DNA of 64,000 bases from Bradyrhizobium sp. 4 (GTDB lineage Bacteria; Pseudomonadota; Alphaproteobacteria; Rhizobiales; Xanthobacteraceae). Positions 16,059 through 26,010 of this stretch are shown here, piece by piece (positions within the stretch are counted from its first letter, which is position 1; every line of letters begins with the position of its first letter). The position numbers and the translations under genes are program-made. The stretch spans positions 248,001 to 312,000 of the forward strand of contig NZ_CP064686.1 in assembly GCF_023100905.1 (NCBI RefSeq), in the 5' to 3' direction. Below the pieces are notes generated by a model. It did not search any database and was not told the DNA's origin. It was given only the letters and a program-made list of their open reading frames with translations.

Positions 16059-18722
16059 CTAGGCCGCGGCCGCCTGTGCCGACAACAGCTGCTTCAGTTT
16101 CGCCGCCGGCACGGCCGGGCTGAACAGCCAGCCCTGCATCTGGCTGCATCCGAGCTGGAGCAGCACCGCGCGCTGCGCTTCGGTCTCGACGCCTTCGGCG
16201 GTCGTCGCCATGTGGCGGGCGGCGGCCATGTGCACCACCGCCTGCACGATCGGCGAGGAATCTTCAGACTGGCCGATGTCGCAGATGAAGCTGCGGTCGA
16301 TCTTGATCTTGTCGAACGGGAAGCGATGCAAATAGCTCAGCGACGAATAGCCGGTGCCGAAATCGTCGAGCGCGATGCGCACGCCGAGCTCGCGCAGCTG
16401 CTGCAGGATCGTCAGCGCCTCCTGGTCGTCGCGGATCAGGACAGTCTCGGTGATCTCGAGCTCGAGCCGTCCGGGTGCCAGACCGGACTCGGCGAGCGCG
16501 GCTGCGACCTTCAGCGCCAGCGTCCGCGAGCGGAACTGCACCGGTGAAACATTGACCGCGATGTGGATGTCGCCGGGCCAGGAGGCGGCCTCGGTGCAGG
16601 CCTGCCTCAGCACCCATTCGCCGATTTCGCCGATCAATCCGGTTTCTTCCGCAACCGGGATGAAGTCGGCGGGCGAGACCATGCCTCGCTCCGGATGGTG
16701 CCAGCGCAGCAGCGCTTCGCAGCCGGTGACCACGTTGGCCGCGAGATCGACCAGCGGCTGATAGTGCACCTCGAATTCGCCGCGGGCCAGCGCTAGGCGC
16801 AGATCGAACTCGAGCTGGCGGCGCAGCCGCGCCTTGGCGTCGTATGCGGGCGCGAAGACGCGGAAGGTGCGGCGGCCCTCGGACTTCGCCGCATACATCG
16901 CGAGATCCGCGCGCTTGAGCAGATCGTCGAGATTGTCGCCGTGGTCGGGCGCGATCGCGATGCCGATGCTGGCATCGGTCGGGATTTCCTGGCCATTGTA
17001 GTTTACGGGCGCGCGCAGCGCCTTCAGGATCTGCTCGGCCAGCGCCGTCAGCTCGGCCACGTCGCGGGTGCCGGCCTTGACGATTGCGAATTCGTCGCCA
17101 CCCAACCGTGCCACCATGTCGTTGCCGCTGATGCAGGCGCGCAGGCGGTTCGCGACCTGGCGCAGCAGCTCGTCGCCGACCTCGTGTCCCAGCGAATCGT
17201 TGACGCCCTTGAACTCGTCGACGTCGATATAGAGGATCGCGAACGGCTTGCCCTGGGCAAGCTCCGCGACACGCCGCTCCAGATGGCCGCGCATCAGCAC
17301 GCGGTTGGGCAGGTCGGTCAGCGCGTCGTAATGCGCCATATGCGCGATGCGCTCGTCGGCGCGAATGCGCTCGGTGACGTCGTCATGGGTCGCGAGCCAG
17401 CCGCCGGCGGCGCCGGGCTGGTTCTTGATCTCGATCAGGCGGCCATCGGAGGTCTCGACGATCGTGCTCTGCGTCTGCCCGGCATTGCCCAAAATGCCGT
17501 CGCAATAGGAATCGACGTCGCCGTGGAACGAACCCGTGTCGTGGCGGTGCTGGATCACCTGGCGGAAATACGCGCCGGGCTTCACCACCTCGGCCGATAG
17601 GCCATACATCTCGATGTAGCGCCGGTTGCAGACGATCAGCCGCTCGTCCTGGTCAAACATCAGGAGACCCTGCGTCATCGTGTTCATCGCGGTGTCGAGC
17701 TGGTGCTTCTCCACGGCGAGCCGGCGGGTCATCTGGCGGAAGATGAAATAGAGCGTGAGCACGAGCAGGCCGATCGACAGCACGGCTACGGCCACGAAGA
17801 ATTTGGTTTGCGTGTGCCATGTCGCCAGCGTCGCATCCAGCGACCTGGTCGCAACCACGACCAGCGGCTCGCCGGTCAGGAGGCGTGCGGCGACGATGCG
17901 ATCCTTGCCGTCGATCGGACTTGCGAGCTGGGTCGTGACGAAGGTGCGCTCGAACACCGCCATCTGCTCGGACGTTCCATTGCGGAAATTCTGCCCGATC
18001 ATCGCGTCCACATGCGGAACGCGCGCGAGCAACTGGCCGTTCTGGTGGTGCATCGCGATCGAGGATTCCTCGCCGAGCCCGCTCGAGGCGAAGAAGGATT
18101 CGAGTTGGTCCGGCGCGATCGCGCGCGACACCAGCCCAAGGAATTCGCCGTGAGGACCGGAGACGCGGCGCGCGAACACGATCGCCGGTCCGCTGCCCAA
18201 CCGTCCGGGCACGACCTCGACCTCCTCCTGCGAAGCTGGGTCGTTCTTGAGGCGATTGAAATAGCCGCGGTCGGCGACCGAGACATCGGCGACCGGCCAG
18301 CGCCGCGACGAGTTGATCAGCACGCCCTTGGCGTCGAACAAATTGGCGCCGGCAACGTCCGACCAGCCGCTGGCTCTGGCGCGCAGCACTTCGTGCACGG
18401 CGAGCGTGCCCATCTCGCTGCGGAAGACATCAGCGGACTCGATGCCGTGGCTTTCGAGCTCGGCGATGATGCTCTTCTGCAGCACCGCGAAGTCCTCGAA
18501 CTCGCGGTCGAAATGGCGGGCAAGCAACCGGACCGCGCTCTCAAGGCTGTCGCGGCCGCTTTCGATTGCATTCTGCCGGAAGCGGTCGACGGTAAGCGCG
18601 GTGCCGATCGCCATTGCGGCCATCAGCACGAAGCCGCCTGCGATCAGCCATGTCAGCGGCGCGCCGCGCCAACGGCGCAGCAACGCGCGCATGCGCGCGC
18701 TCCATCGGATCGATGTGCCCAT
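16059..18722 (-). CDS. Membrane GGDEF-EAL protein (cyclic-di-GMP turnover)
   Basis: An 887-residue inner-membrane signalling protein. Two membrane segments (about 22-43 and 305-328) flank a periplasmic sensor region that looks like a Cache-type domain. A PAS-like segment follows (about 345-460, MTQGLLMFDQDERLIVCN), then GGDEF (RLGGDEFAIV, about 540) and EAL (about 645-875). The GGDEF active loop is intact, so cyclic-di-GMP synthesis is possible. The phosphodiesterase motifs are also intact: CEALLRW, DDFGTGYSSL, KIKIDRSF and EGVET. It could make, break or switch cyclic-di-GMP in response to a periplasmic signal. It appears to be transcribed alone. Confidence 0.93.
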   Translation of the reverse strand: MGTSIRWSARMRALLRRWRGAPLTWLIAGGFVLMAAMAIGTALTVDRFRQNAIESGRDSLESAVRLLARHFDREFEDFAVLQKSIIAELESHGIESADVFRSEMGTLAVHEVLRARASGWSDVAGANLFDAKGVLINSSRRWPVADVSVADRGYFNRLKNDPASQEEVEVVPGRLGSGPAIVFARRVSGPHGEFLGLVSRAIAPDQLESFFASSGLGEESSIAMHHQNGQLLARVPHVDAMIGQNFRNGTSEQMAVFERTFVTTQLASPIDGKDRIVAARLLTGEPLVVVATRSLDATLATWHTQTKFFVAVAVLSIGLLVLTLYFIFRQMTRRLAVEKHQLDTAMNTMTQGLLMFDQDERLIVCNRRYIEMYGLSAEVVKPGAYFRQVIQHRHDTGSFHGDVDSYCDGILGNAGQTQSTIVETSDGRLIEIKNQPGAAGGWLATHDDVTERIRADERIAHMAHYDALTDLPNRVLMRGHLERRVAELAQGKPFAILYIDVDEFKGVNDSLGHEVGDELLRQVANRLRACISGNDMVARLGGDEFAIVKAGTRDVAELTALAEQILKALRAPVNYNGQEIPTDASIGIAIAPDHGDNLDDLLKRADLAMYAAKSEGRRTFRVFAPAYDAKARLRRQLEFDLRLALARGEFEVHYQPLVDLAANVVTGCEALLRWHHPERGMVSPADFIPVAEETGLIGEIGEWVLRQACTEAASWPGDIHIAVNVSPVQFRSRTLALKVAAALAESGLAPGRLELEITETVLIRDDQEALTILQQLRELGVRIALDDFGTGYSSLSYLHRFPFDKIKIDRSFICDIGQSEDSSPIVQAVVHMAAARHMATTAEGVETEAQRAVLLQLGCSQMQGWLFSPAVPAAKLKQLLSAQAAAA

Positions 18723-18860
18723 GCAGCCCTCCCGTGGGATGCAAGATGCGGCAAAACCGACAAGACCGCGTTACCAGTAAGGGTTAGGAAAACATGAATC
18801 GGAGCGTAATCAGAGGGTTGGTTCCATCGCTGTCTGAAGGCGCGGTGGGCCATGGTTCCC

Positions 18861-19577
18861 TCAGCGTCGGATTTCCCATCTCAACGCTTCCGCATTGGTC
18901 TTGGCGAACATCGCCGGCACGTCGAAGGTCCCGGTCTTGAGATCATAGCGGCAGCGCCAGTCGGCCAACCCCTTCACGGCGACGTTCTTCGGGTGCTTGT
19001 CCATTTCACCCGACAGCGAGATGACGAGGTAACGGTTGTCCGGCCAGTGCACGCCGAGGCCGCGATAAGCCTCTTCGGTGCCTTTCACGAGATTGGCCGA
19101 AATGTGGTAGTCGAGCTTCATCTTCCCGGTGTTCGGGCGGCTGTGGAAATAGGCCCAGGCCAAGTCGCTGAACGGCGTCTTCGTCGCGCTGACGAAGGCG
19201 CCTTTCTCGACATGGTAGAGATAGAGGTCCTGCTCGCCGGAGCCGGTCTTCTGCATCCGCACCAGCCATTGCGAGTCGGGCGTGAAGCGGAAGCCGGCGC
19301 CGTAACCCTGCTCGGGCTTCAGCTCCGTCATCTGTTCGCCACGCCTCGCCCAGGCCTGCCATTTGACGTCGAAATCCCCGCTGTCCTTCATGTACTGCTC
19401 GATCCCGGTGGCGCCGTCGGGCGAGGTGAAGGCGAGATCGGCATTGCCGGTGAGGATGTAATCCGGCGGCGGGCCGGAAGCGGCGAGCCCCGGAGTTGCG
19501 GCCAGCGTCGGGACAAGCGCGAGCCCTACCACCAGCCCAAGTACCGGCAATTGTGCGGGACGGCAAAATGCGTTCAC
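18861..19577 (-). CDS. Exported hypothetical protein
   Basis: A protein of 238 residues if started at GTG 19577, where GAGGA lies 8 bp upstream and a clean signal peptide (NAFCRPAQLPVLGLVVGLAL...LAASG) begins directly. An upstream ATG at 19622 is in frame but has no ribosome site. The mature part is beta-rich and aromatic (GFRFTPDSQWLVRMQK, DLYLYHVEKG, LDYHISANL) with a single late Cys, and suggests a secreted propeller-like or lipocalin-like domain. No named family is recognised. Confidence 0.75.
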   Translation of the reverse strand: MNAFCRPAQLPVLGLVVGLALVPTLAATPGLAASGPPPDYILTGNADLAFTSPDGATGIEQYMKDSGDFDVKWQAWARRGEQMTELKPEQGYGAGFRFTPDSQWLVRMQKTGSGEQDLYLYHVEKGAFVSATKTPFSDLAWAYFHSRPNTGKMKLDYHISANLVKGTEEAYRGLGVHWPDNRYLVISLSGEMDKHPKNVAVKGLADWRCRYDLKTGTFDVPAMFAKTNAEALRWEIRR

Positions 19578-19762
19578 GGTGAAAATTCCTCGAGAAAAAT
19601 ACCGCGATGCGGCCTCGATCATTTGACGCCGGCGAGGGTGCGCCGGTTCATCCCCGGCGCCGGCTCATCATCCTATCGACCGTCTTGCTGCCGTGGCCAA
19701 AACGGCGCAACTTGCCGGCTCGATTGATTTGCAAGGTTCTTCCTGATCAAGGTTCGTTTCCG

Positions 19763-20782
19763 ATGGTGACCGCATCCAAGGCCTTCATTGCATTCTGTCT
19801 GCTCGCGGTGGGCGGCACCGTGCTGGTGATCGGCCCCACCGAGCTGCGTCGCCTGCTGCCGATAGGGGCGAAGACCGACATCGCCGCCAGGCCGGAACCC
19901 AAGGTCGAGCCCAAGGTCGAATCCAAGCCGGAACTCAAACCGGAAGAGCCCAAGCTCGCCGCGGTCGCGCCGCCGGCACCAGCTGCATCTCCGGCGCCGG
20001 CCCCCGAGCCGAAGGCGGGTGCGCTGGCCGAGACGCAAAAGCAGGTCACGGCCGCGCTTGCCGATCTTGCACCGGTCAAGCCGCCTCCGGCGGTTGCCGA
20101 TAGCGGCCCCCGTTTCGACGTCGCGCGCGTCGATGATCACGGCGAGGCGGCGGTGATCGCGGGCCAGGCGACGCCGGGCGCCAAGGTCGAGCTGCTGCGC
20201 GACGGCAAGCCGCTCGACACGGTGGTGGCGGATGCGTCGGGCCAATTCGTGATGACGCCGCCGCAGCTTCCCGCCGGTTCCTATGAGCTCACCCTGCGGG
20301 CGAAATCGCCTGACGGCACCGTCACGCAATCCGGCCGCAGCATGCCGGTGGTGATCGCCGAAGCCGCGCCGCCGCCCGCGCGCCCTGCACCGGCCGCGAG
20401 GCAAGAGACGAAGCAGGAAGCGAAGGCCGAGAAGTCCGACGACAAGTCGGATGTGGTGGCATCTTTATCGGACAGGCCTGCGGCCCGGCCGAGATTGATG
20501 GGCGCACCGAAACCAAAGGGCGGGTCGGGGGTCATGGCGCGGGCGCCCGCGGCCACGACCGTCGCATCGGCCTCGCCGGCGGAAATCGTCAGCGGTGCAC
20601 CGGCGGAAACAGGCGGCAGCCGGGTGATCTCCCGCGGCGACAGCCTGTGGGCGCTCAGCCGGCTCGCTTACGGCGACGGCGCCCGCTTTGCCGTGATCTA
20701 CAACGCCAACCGCGCCAAGATCCACAATCCCAATCTGATCTATCCCGGCCAGACCCTCGTGCTGCCGCAGAAGGCGGAGTGA
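19763..20782 (+). CDS. LysM-domain cell-wall-associated protein
   Basis: A 339-residue membrane-anchored protein starting MVTASKAFIAFCLLAVGG, with one N-terminal helix. A Lys/Pro/Glu-rich linker with PEPKVEPKVESKPELK follows (about 40-65), then an Ala/Pro linker. An Ig-like segment (about 115-200, ATPGAKVELLRDGKPLDTVVADASGQF) precedes a second disordered Lys-rich linker. The C-terminal LysM (about 288-338, ISRGDSLWALSRLAYGDG...NPNLIYPGQTLVLP) should bind peptidoglycan. The long flexible linkers could span the periplasm. The frame is open upstream to 19607 but the membrane anchor supports the start used. Confidence 0.9.
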   Translation: MVTASKAFIAFCLLAVGGTVLVIGPTELRRLLPIGAKTDIAARPEPKVEPKVESKPELKPEEPKLAAVAPPAPAASPAPAPEPKAGALAETQKQVTAALADLAPVKPPPAVADSGPRFDVARVDDHGEAAVIAGQATPGAKVELLRDGKPLDTVVADASGQFVMTPPQLPAGSYELTLRAKSPDGTVTQSGRSMPVVIAEAAPPPARPAPAARQETKQEAKAEKSDDKSDVVASLSDRPAARPRLMGAPKPKGGSGVMARAPAATTVASASPAEIVSGAPAETGGSRVISRGDSLWALSRLAYGDGARFAVIYNANRAKIHNPNLIYPGQTLVLPQKAE

Positions 20783-20907
20783 CGGCGCATCGGCTCTGCA
20801 CGGTGCGCGTTGCGACGCTTTGCCCTGTGCGCTTCCGGAACATTTGGTTCCCTCGCGCGTCGTTGTGATGCGACGCGATGCGCGCTTGGCGCCGGAGGAG
20901 GGCCAAG

Positions 20908-22215
20908 GTGGACAGGTCAGTGGTCATGTCGAGATCACGCTTGGCGCTCAGGCCAAGGCTGGGGCTGGCGCTATCAGGCGCAACCCTCGTGATTCTGGCG
21001 GTGCTGTTGCCAAGTCGCGCCGAGGCGCAGTTCGGCTTCCGCGGCGGCCCGCTCGGTGTTGCGCGCTTTGCCGTCGGCCACATGATCGGCATGTCTCGCT
21101 TGCGCCATGCCCGCATGGCGGTGCGGGGCAGCCGATACCGCTCCGCAGCGTTGAGGTCGCAAGATCCTCGCGGCGCAGAGCGCGGCCAGCCTGCGAATCC
21201 TTACGTCCTCCGTGCCGCAATGACGGCGCAAGCCGCGCTGTCGGGCTGGCACGGCGGCCGCCGTTCGCAGGGATGGTGGCGCCACCCCGACGGCAGCTAC
21301 GGCTGGGTGGGCCCCGTGTTCTGGCCGTTCGCGCATGACGACCTCACCACCGCGATCGTCCTCGGCGATGCGACCAGCCTCTCGCTCTATGGCTATGGCG
21401 ACATCTATGCCGCGATCTTCGCGCCCTATGCGGCCACCGAGCTTGCCGCCTACACCGCGCCGCACGGCCGGCGCGGACGGCGAGTCCCGACCGCGGAGAC
21501 GGTCTGCGATGCCAGCGACACCGGCGGCCTGCCGGTCGATCGCATCGCCGCTATCGTGCAGCCGAATGAATTGCAGCGCACAGCGCTCGACGAGCTCGCG
21601 ACCGCGTGGGCATCCGCGCGCGACACCATCCGCGCCGCCTGTCCAACGCAGGTTCCCGCGACGGCCATCGAGCGCCTCGGCCTGATGCGCGAGCGCATCG
21701 AGGCCATGATCAAGGCGACGGACGCCTTCGCACCTTCGCTGGCAAAATTCGTCGATCTCCTCGACGACGACCAGAGAGCCAAGCTCGACGGCCTGGCCAA
21801 GGACCGCCGCGCCGCGCTTGCAGCGATCCAGCAAAAGAATCCCCAGGCGGCATCGGCCTGCCAGGCGGACAGCGATCCCCGCTACGACGAGAAGCTGCAG
21901 CGCCAATACGAGCAGCTCGTGCAGCAGCAATGGCCCGCCGCCGAGATCGCCTCCACGCTCAAGCTCGACGACACCGCCCGCGCCCGCCTCGACGTGCTCC
22001 AGGACACCACGCTGCGCACCATGGAAACGCTGAGCGCCTGTCCGTCACAGGCCGCACCGACACCACAGGCCCGCCTCACCGCCGCGAAGGCGCGGCTGGA
22101 GACGATGCTGCAGGCGGTGAACGGCGTCAGTGACGCGCTCGACGATTTCGAGGCCGACTTAAGCGACGAGCAGAAGGCGGGGTTCGAGGCGATCGGGCCG
22201 AAGCGCGGCGTGTGA
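20908..22215 (+). CDS. Exported Spy/CpxP-like helical repeat protein
   Basis: A 435-residue protein using GTG 20908 just after GGAGGAGGG; an ATG at 20926 is the alternative. A signal peptide ends AEAQFGF. The middle part is Trp/Tyr-rich (GWHGGRRSQGWWRHPDGSYG). The C-terminal half carries several Spy/CpxP-like helical units: QPNELQRTALDELATAW, LDDDQRAKLDGLAKDRRAAL, LDDTARARLDVLQ and LSDEQKAGFEAI. Such proteins act in periplasmic protein quality control or metal stress. It is much longer than classic CpxP. Its stop codon abuts the stop of the convergent gene. Confidence 0.82.
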   Translation: MDRSVVMSRSRLALRPRLGLALSGATLVILAVLLPSRAEAQFGFRGGPLGVARFAVGHMIGMSRLRHARMAVRGSRYRSAALRSQDPRGAERGQPANPYVLRAAMTAQAALSGWHGGRRSQGWWRHPDGSYGWVGPVFWPFAHDDLTTAIVLGDATSLSLYGYGDIYAAIFAPYAATELAAYTAPHGRRGRRVPTAETVCDASDTGGLPVDRIAAIVQPNELQRTALDELATAWASARDTIRAACPTQVPATAIERLGLMRERIEAMIKATDAFAPSLAKFVDLLDDDQRAKLDGLAKDRRAALAAIQQKNPQAASACQADSDPRYDEKLQRQYEQLVQQQWPAAEIASTLKLDDTARARLDVLQDTTLRTMETLSACPSQAAPTPQARLTAAKARLETMLQAVNGVSDALDDFEADLSDEQKAGFEAIGPKRGV

Positions 22216-23082
22216 TCACCCGCAGGCCCACTCGAACTTCATGTCCTTGAAGTCGAGCTGCGCGTTGCCGCTGCCGAAACTGTAGCCGCCGAAATATTCC
22301 TCGAACTCGATGTAGAACGGGCTCATCTCAGGCACCGCCTGGCAGGGCCGCATGGTGCCGCCGAGATGGTTGTGGGCGTGGTCCTTGCCCCAGTCGTGCG
22401 AGCGGAAATTCTCGGTGGTCGGGACGCCGTCGATAAAGTAGTAGTAGGACTGATAGTCGCTCGGCGGATTGCGCGGGAGGTGCGGGTCCTGCGGGGCCTT
22501 GCCGGCATTGGGATCGGTCGCGCGCGGCATCAAGGCGATCGCGAGGTTCTCCGCCAGGTCACCCCGCGGAGGGCCGGCGAACATCTTCTGCGCGAAGGGC
22601 GGGGCGGATTCGAAGAAAGCGCTGGCGCCGCCGACATCGAGCCAGCGCGGCCGCTCCGCCGTCGCAAGCGGAAGCGGCGCGGGCGGCGTCGCGAACGGGC
22701 CCTCGTACTCATGCTTCGTCAGCAGCAGCGCGGCATATTCGTAATCAAGGATGTCGGTCATGCGCGAAAGCCGCGGATGCGCTGGTCGCGCCAGCACGGC
22801 CTCGCGAATCTCGGGATCGTCGGGTGCCCCGCCGTCATTGTGATCTGGTGCGGTAGCGAAGAACGACACCGCGACGATATCCTCGCCGTGTACGCGATAA
22901 TCCTTCGGCAGCAGAAGTGTAAAACCATGCATCAGCGGAAACCCGGTGACTGGGTCGAGCGGCCATTGCTCGCTCGTGATGCCCGGCGGCAGGCCGTAGA
23001 CCCAGCCATGATCACGCGCGCGATCGGCGGGCCGGTCCAGCATCTGCAAATCATACGCACGCGACGGCAAGGCAAGCGCCAC
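22216..23082 (-). CDS. Hypothetical cytosolic protein (288 aa)
   Basis: An unrecognised 288-residue protein with no signal peptide and unusually many Pro, His and aromatic residues. Blocks such as DGGAPDDPEIREAVLARPAHPRLSR and the tail EFEEYFGGYSFGSGNAQLDF are well-formed protein sequence. The histidine-rich HDWGKDHAHNHLGG (about residue 240) could bind a metal. The C-terminus overlaps nothing, but its stop shares the palindrome TGATCA with the stop of the Spy-like gene. Function unknown. Confidence 0.75.
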   Translation of the reverse strand: MALALPSRAYDLQMLDRPADRARDHGWVYGLPPGITSEQWPLDPVTGFPLMHGFTLLLPKDYRVHGEDIVAVSFFATAPDHNDGGAPDDPEIREAVLARPAHPRLSRMTDILDYEYAALLLTKHEYEGPFATPPAPLPLATAERPRWLDVGGASAFFESAPPFAQKMFAGPPRGDLAENLAIALMPRATDPNAGKAPQDPHLPRNPPSDYQSYYYFIDGVPTTENFRSHDWGKDHAHNHLGGTMRPCQAVPEMSPFYIEFEEYFGGYSFGSGNAQLDFKDMKFEWACG

Positions 23083-23292
23083 AGGTCGGCTCCATCCGAA
23101 CTTTCGCCTCGACGCGGAGGCGATCGTTAGTCGCGAGGACGAGAGATGTGGTTCGTGGGGATGATGCTATCCTGCCGGTGTTTTGCCCGACGAGTCAAAC
23201 GGCTTCCGGCCAATTCCGTGCCCGCGTAACCCATTGATCTTGCAGGCCCCGGCTACTGTGCATGGGGTTGTTTTCGCAGTTTTTTGTTTGGG

Positions 23293-25740
23293 CTACCCGC
23301 GCCGCCTTGCCGCGGCGGCATCCACCACGTTCTCGACCTCCTCGCGCCACGACAGGATCTCCATCGCAAGCACCGGGTGGTTGAAGCCCTTGAGCACGAG
23401 ATCGTCGAGTGCGCGGGCTTCGACCCAGGGCTCGACCATGCCGTAGACGCGGCGGCTGACGACGACCTGACCGGCCTTGGCTTCGTCGCAGAGGCGCGAT
23501 GAGAGATTGGTGACGCTGCCGATCGCGGCATATTCGAGCCGCTGCTCGAAGCCGATCTGGCCGAGCGTGGCGTAGCCCATGGCGACGCCGACGCCGAAGC
23601 CGAGCGAGTGGCCGCGGTTCTTCCACTTCTCGGTCAAATGGCCAATCACATCACGCATCTCGACCGCCATCTTCACCGCGCGCTTGGTATGGTCGGCGAA
23701 CTGAATGGGCGCGTTGAACAGGATCATCACGCCGTCGCCGGCAAAGCGGTCGAGCGTGCCTTCATAGCGGTGGATCAGCTCGCCGAGCGCGGCGTGATAT
23801 TCGCGCAGCACGTTCATCGCCTCTTCCGGCTCGGTCGCCTCCGTGAACGAGGTGAAGCCGCGCAAATCGCAGAACACGACGGTGACCTCGCGGCGGTGGC
23901 TGTCGAGCAGTGCGTCGTGGCCGTCGGACGAGGCGATCAGCTGCGCGACTTGCGGGGCGAGGAAACGTTCGAGCCGCTTGATGCGGCCGATCTCGCCGAG
24001 TTGTTTCTCGACCCGCTCTTCCAGCGAGCGATTCCAGTTGCGCAGCTGCTCGGTCTGCTCCTGGAGCTTGGCGGCCTGCTGCTGCACGGTTTCGTGCGCC
24101 GCCGCGAGCTCGCGGCCCTTGTGGTCGACCTCGGTGAACAGCCGCGCATTGCGCATCGCCAGCACGGCCTGGTTGGCGAAGGTGCGCATCAGGCCGATGA
24201 TGCTTGGAGCGAACTCGCCGCCGGCGCGGCGCAGCACCACCAGCGAGCCGAGCGTGCCCTGCTGATCCACCAGCGGCACCACCAGCACCGAATGGAAGCC
24301 GGCCGCGATCGCGACGTCGCGCAGCGGCTGCTCGGAGGCCTGGTCGAGATCTGAAATCGCGATCGGTTCGCCGCTCCCGGCCGCATCGCTCAGGATATCC
24401 TGGCCTTCGTCGATGGTGACATGGGCGCCGTCGGCGGATTTGTCGATGCCGTTGGCCTCGACCAGATTGAAGCGGCGCGCCTCGGCGTCATAGCCGTAGA
24501 TCAGCACGGCGTCGGCATGGGTGATCTCGATCGCGCGCGCGGCGATAGTCGGCAGCACGGCGTTGAGATCGAGAGAGGCTGCGACCGCGCGGCCGACCTC
24601 TTCCAGCACCTTGAGCTCGTTGATCGACTGCGCGAGATCGCGGGTGCGCTCCTCGACCTTGGTCTCCAGGTCCGAATAGGTTTCCTGGATTTGGCTGGCC
24701 ATGCGGTTGAACTGGCCGGCGAGATCTTCCAGCTCGTCCGCGGTGTGCACCTCGATGCGATGGCTGAAATCACCCTCGCCGAGCTTGTGCGCGCCGTCGC
24801 GTAGCGCCGTGATCGGGATGATCATGCGGCGCGCCAGAAGCGTGCCGGCGAGGATCGCGACCAGCAGGCCCATGCCGATCAGCAGCCCAATGCGCACCAG
24901 CTGGTCGCGGATCGGCATCAAGGCCTGCGTGGTCGGCTGCTCGAACATCACGCTCCAGCCGAGCTTCGGCACGGTGCTCGCCGCGCTCATCACCGCATGG
25001 CCGTTGAAGTCGGTGCCCGAGCTGTCGGGCTCGTGGCCCGGTGCGACCGCAGCCGCGACCTGCGGCAGCTTCGACAGGTCCTTGCCGACTTCGGGGCCCT
25101 TCGACGACGTCGCCAGCACGCGGCCGCGCGGATCGACCACATAGGCGAAGGCCGCCTTGCCGACCTGGGCGTCGGACAGGTACTCGGAGAGAAAGCTGAG
25201 GTCGAGCTCGGCCACGGTGACGCCGGCGTTAAAACCGGAATGCGCCACCGAGATCGACATGAACGGCGTTCGGTCGGAGAACCAGGCCGGCGCGTAGCTG
25301 ACGCCGCGGGCGACGGTGTCGGTGAAGCGCATGTCGCGGGAGAGGTCGGCATTGCTGCCGGTCGTGGTCGACTGGCGCGAGACGCGCAGCACCTCGCGGC
25401 CGTCGCCGTTGAGCTGGAACAGCTGGTTGACGACCGAGACCTGGTGCAGCAGCTGGGCGTAGTCGGCGCGGCGCTTCTCGAGCGTGTCCTGGCTCGCCCG
25501 CGTCACCCAGCTGATCTGGCGCTCGAGCTCGGAGATCGACTGCTCGATCCGCCGCGCGGCAGCCTGCGCCTTGTCCTCGAGACCGTCGGTCAGCTGTGTC
25601 TTGGTGGCGCGGTAGGAGATCCAGCTCTCCATCGCGCCGTTGACGGCGAGCACGAACACGACGAGGCCGACGAGAGAGACGACGTATTTGGCGAACAGAC
25701 CCTCGCGCAGAAACCGTGTCTTGTCGCTCGCTCCTGCCAT
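23293..25740 (-). CDS. Membrane sensor class III adenylate/guanylate cyclase
   Basis: An 815-residue inner-membrane protein. An N-terminal helix (about 18-38) and a second one (about 285-310) flank a periplasmic sensor. Then come HAMP (about 310-365), GAF (about 385-540), a long coiled coil (about 545-620) and a class III cyclase domain (about 635-790). The metal aspartates are present (VVFCDLRGFTSF and FAGDGVMILF), as are the transition-state Asn and Arg (TNLSSRL). The position usually holding the adenine-choosing Asp (IGDxVN) is Ser (AAIGSVTN), and the usual Lys near the second metal Asp is Arg. Product, cAMP or cGMP, is therefore uncertain. A CRP-like gene lies 2.6 kb away. Confidence 0.92.
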   Translation of the reverse strand: MAGASDKTRFLREGLFAKYVVSLVGLVVFVLAVNGAMESWISYRATKTQLTDGLEDKAQAAARRIEQSISELERQISWVTRASQDTLEKRRADYAQLLHQVSVVNQLFQLNGDGREVLRVSRQSTTTGSNADLSRDMRFTDTVARGVSYAPAWFSDRTPFMSISVAHSGFNAGVTVAELDLSFLSEYLSDAQVGKAAFAYVVDPRGRVLATSSKGPEVGKDLSKLPQVAAAVAPGHEPDSSGTDFNGHAVMSAASTVPKLGWSVMFEQPTTQALMPIRDQLVRIGLLIGMGLLVAILAGTLLARRMIIPITALRDGAHKLGEGDFSHRIEVHTADELEDLAGQFNRMASQIQETYSDLETKVEERTRDLAQSINELKVLEEVGRAVAASLDLNAVLPTIAARAIEITHADAVLIYGYDAEARRFNLVEANGIDKSADGAHVTIDEGQDILSDAAGSGEPIAISDLDQASEQPLRDVAIAAGFHSVLVVPLVDQQGTLGSLVVLRRAGGEFAPSIIGLMRTFANQAVLAMRNARLFTEVDHKGRELAAAHETVQQQAAKLQEQTEQLRNWNRSLEERVEKQLGEIGRIKRLERFLAPQVAQLIASSDGHDALLDSHRREVTVVFCDLRGFTSFTEATEPEEAMNVLREYHAALGELIHRYEGTLDRFAGDGVMILFNAPIQFADHTKRAVKMAVEMRDVIGHLTEKWKNRGHSLGFGVGVAMGYATLGQIGFEQRLEYAAIGSVTNLSSRLCDEAKAGQVVVSRRVYGMVEPWVEARALDDLVLKGFNHPVLAMEILSWREEVENVVDAAAARRRG

Positions 25741-26010
25741 CCCGATCCTCTCGCGCCGCCATCGGCGCCGGCGCTACGGGCCTGACGGACCCTGCGAGCC
25801 TTCTAGCACAATTTGGTCCAACGGACTGTGAAGGGACTGGTCGGGGCCGCCTGACCGGCCGGTGTGGTTACCCGCCTGGACGCTGGGCAGGCGGAAGCAT
25901 GATGAATTGTCGCAGTCTCATCCGTTTGGAGGAAGCCGCCGCCGGGCCAGCCGATGTAAGGGGATGGCTTGGCAAGGGAGGGCTGGGAGTCCAGCGCTTT
26001 GGTCCTGCAA

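Noticed and set aside
15751..16149. Minus-strand frame and a 52-codon plus-strand GTG frame in the AraC/GGDEF-EAL gap
   Set aside because: Neither has convincing composition, domain or context; left as intergenic.
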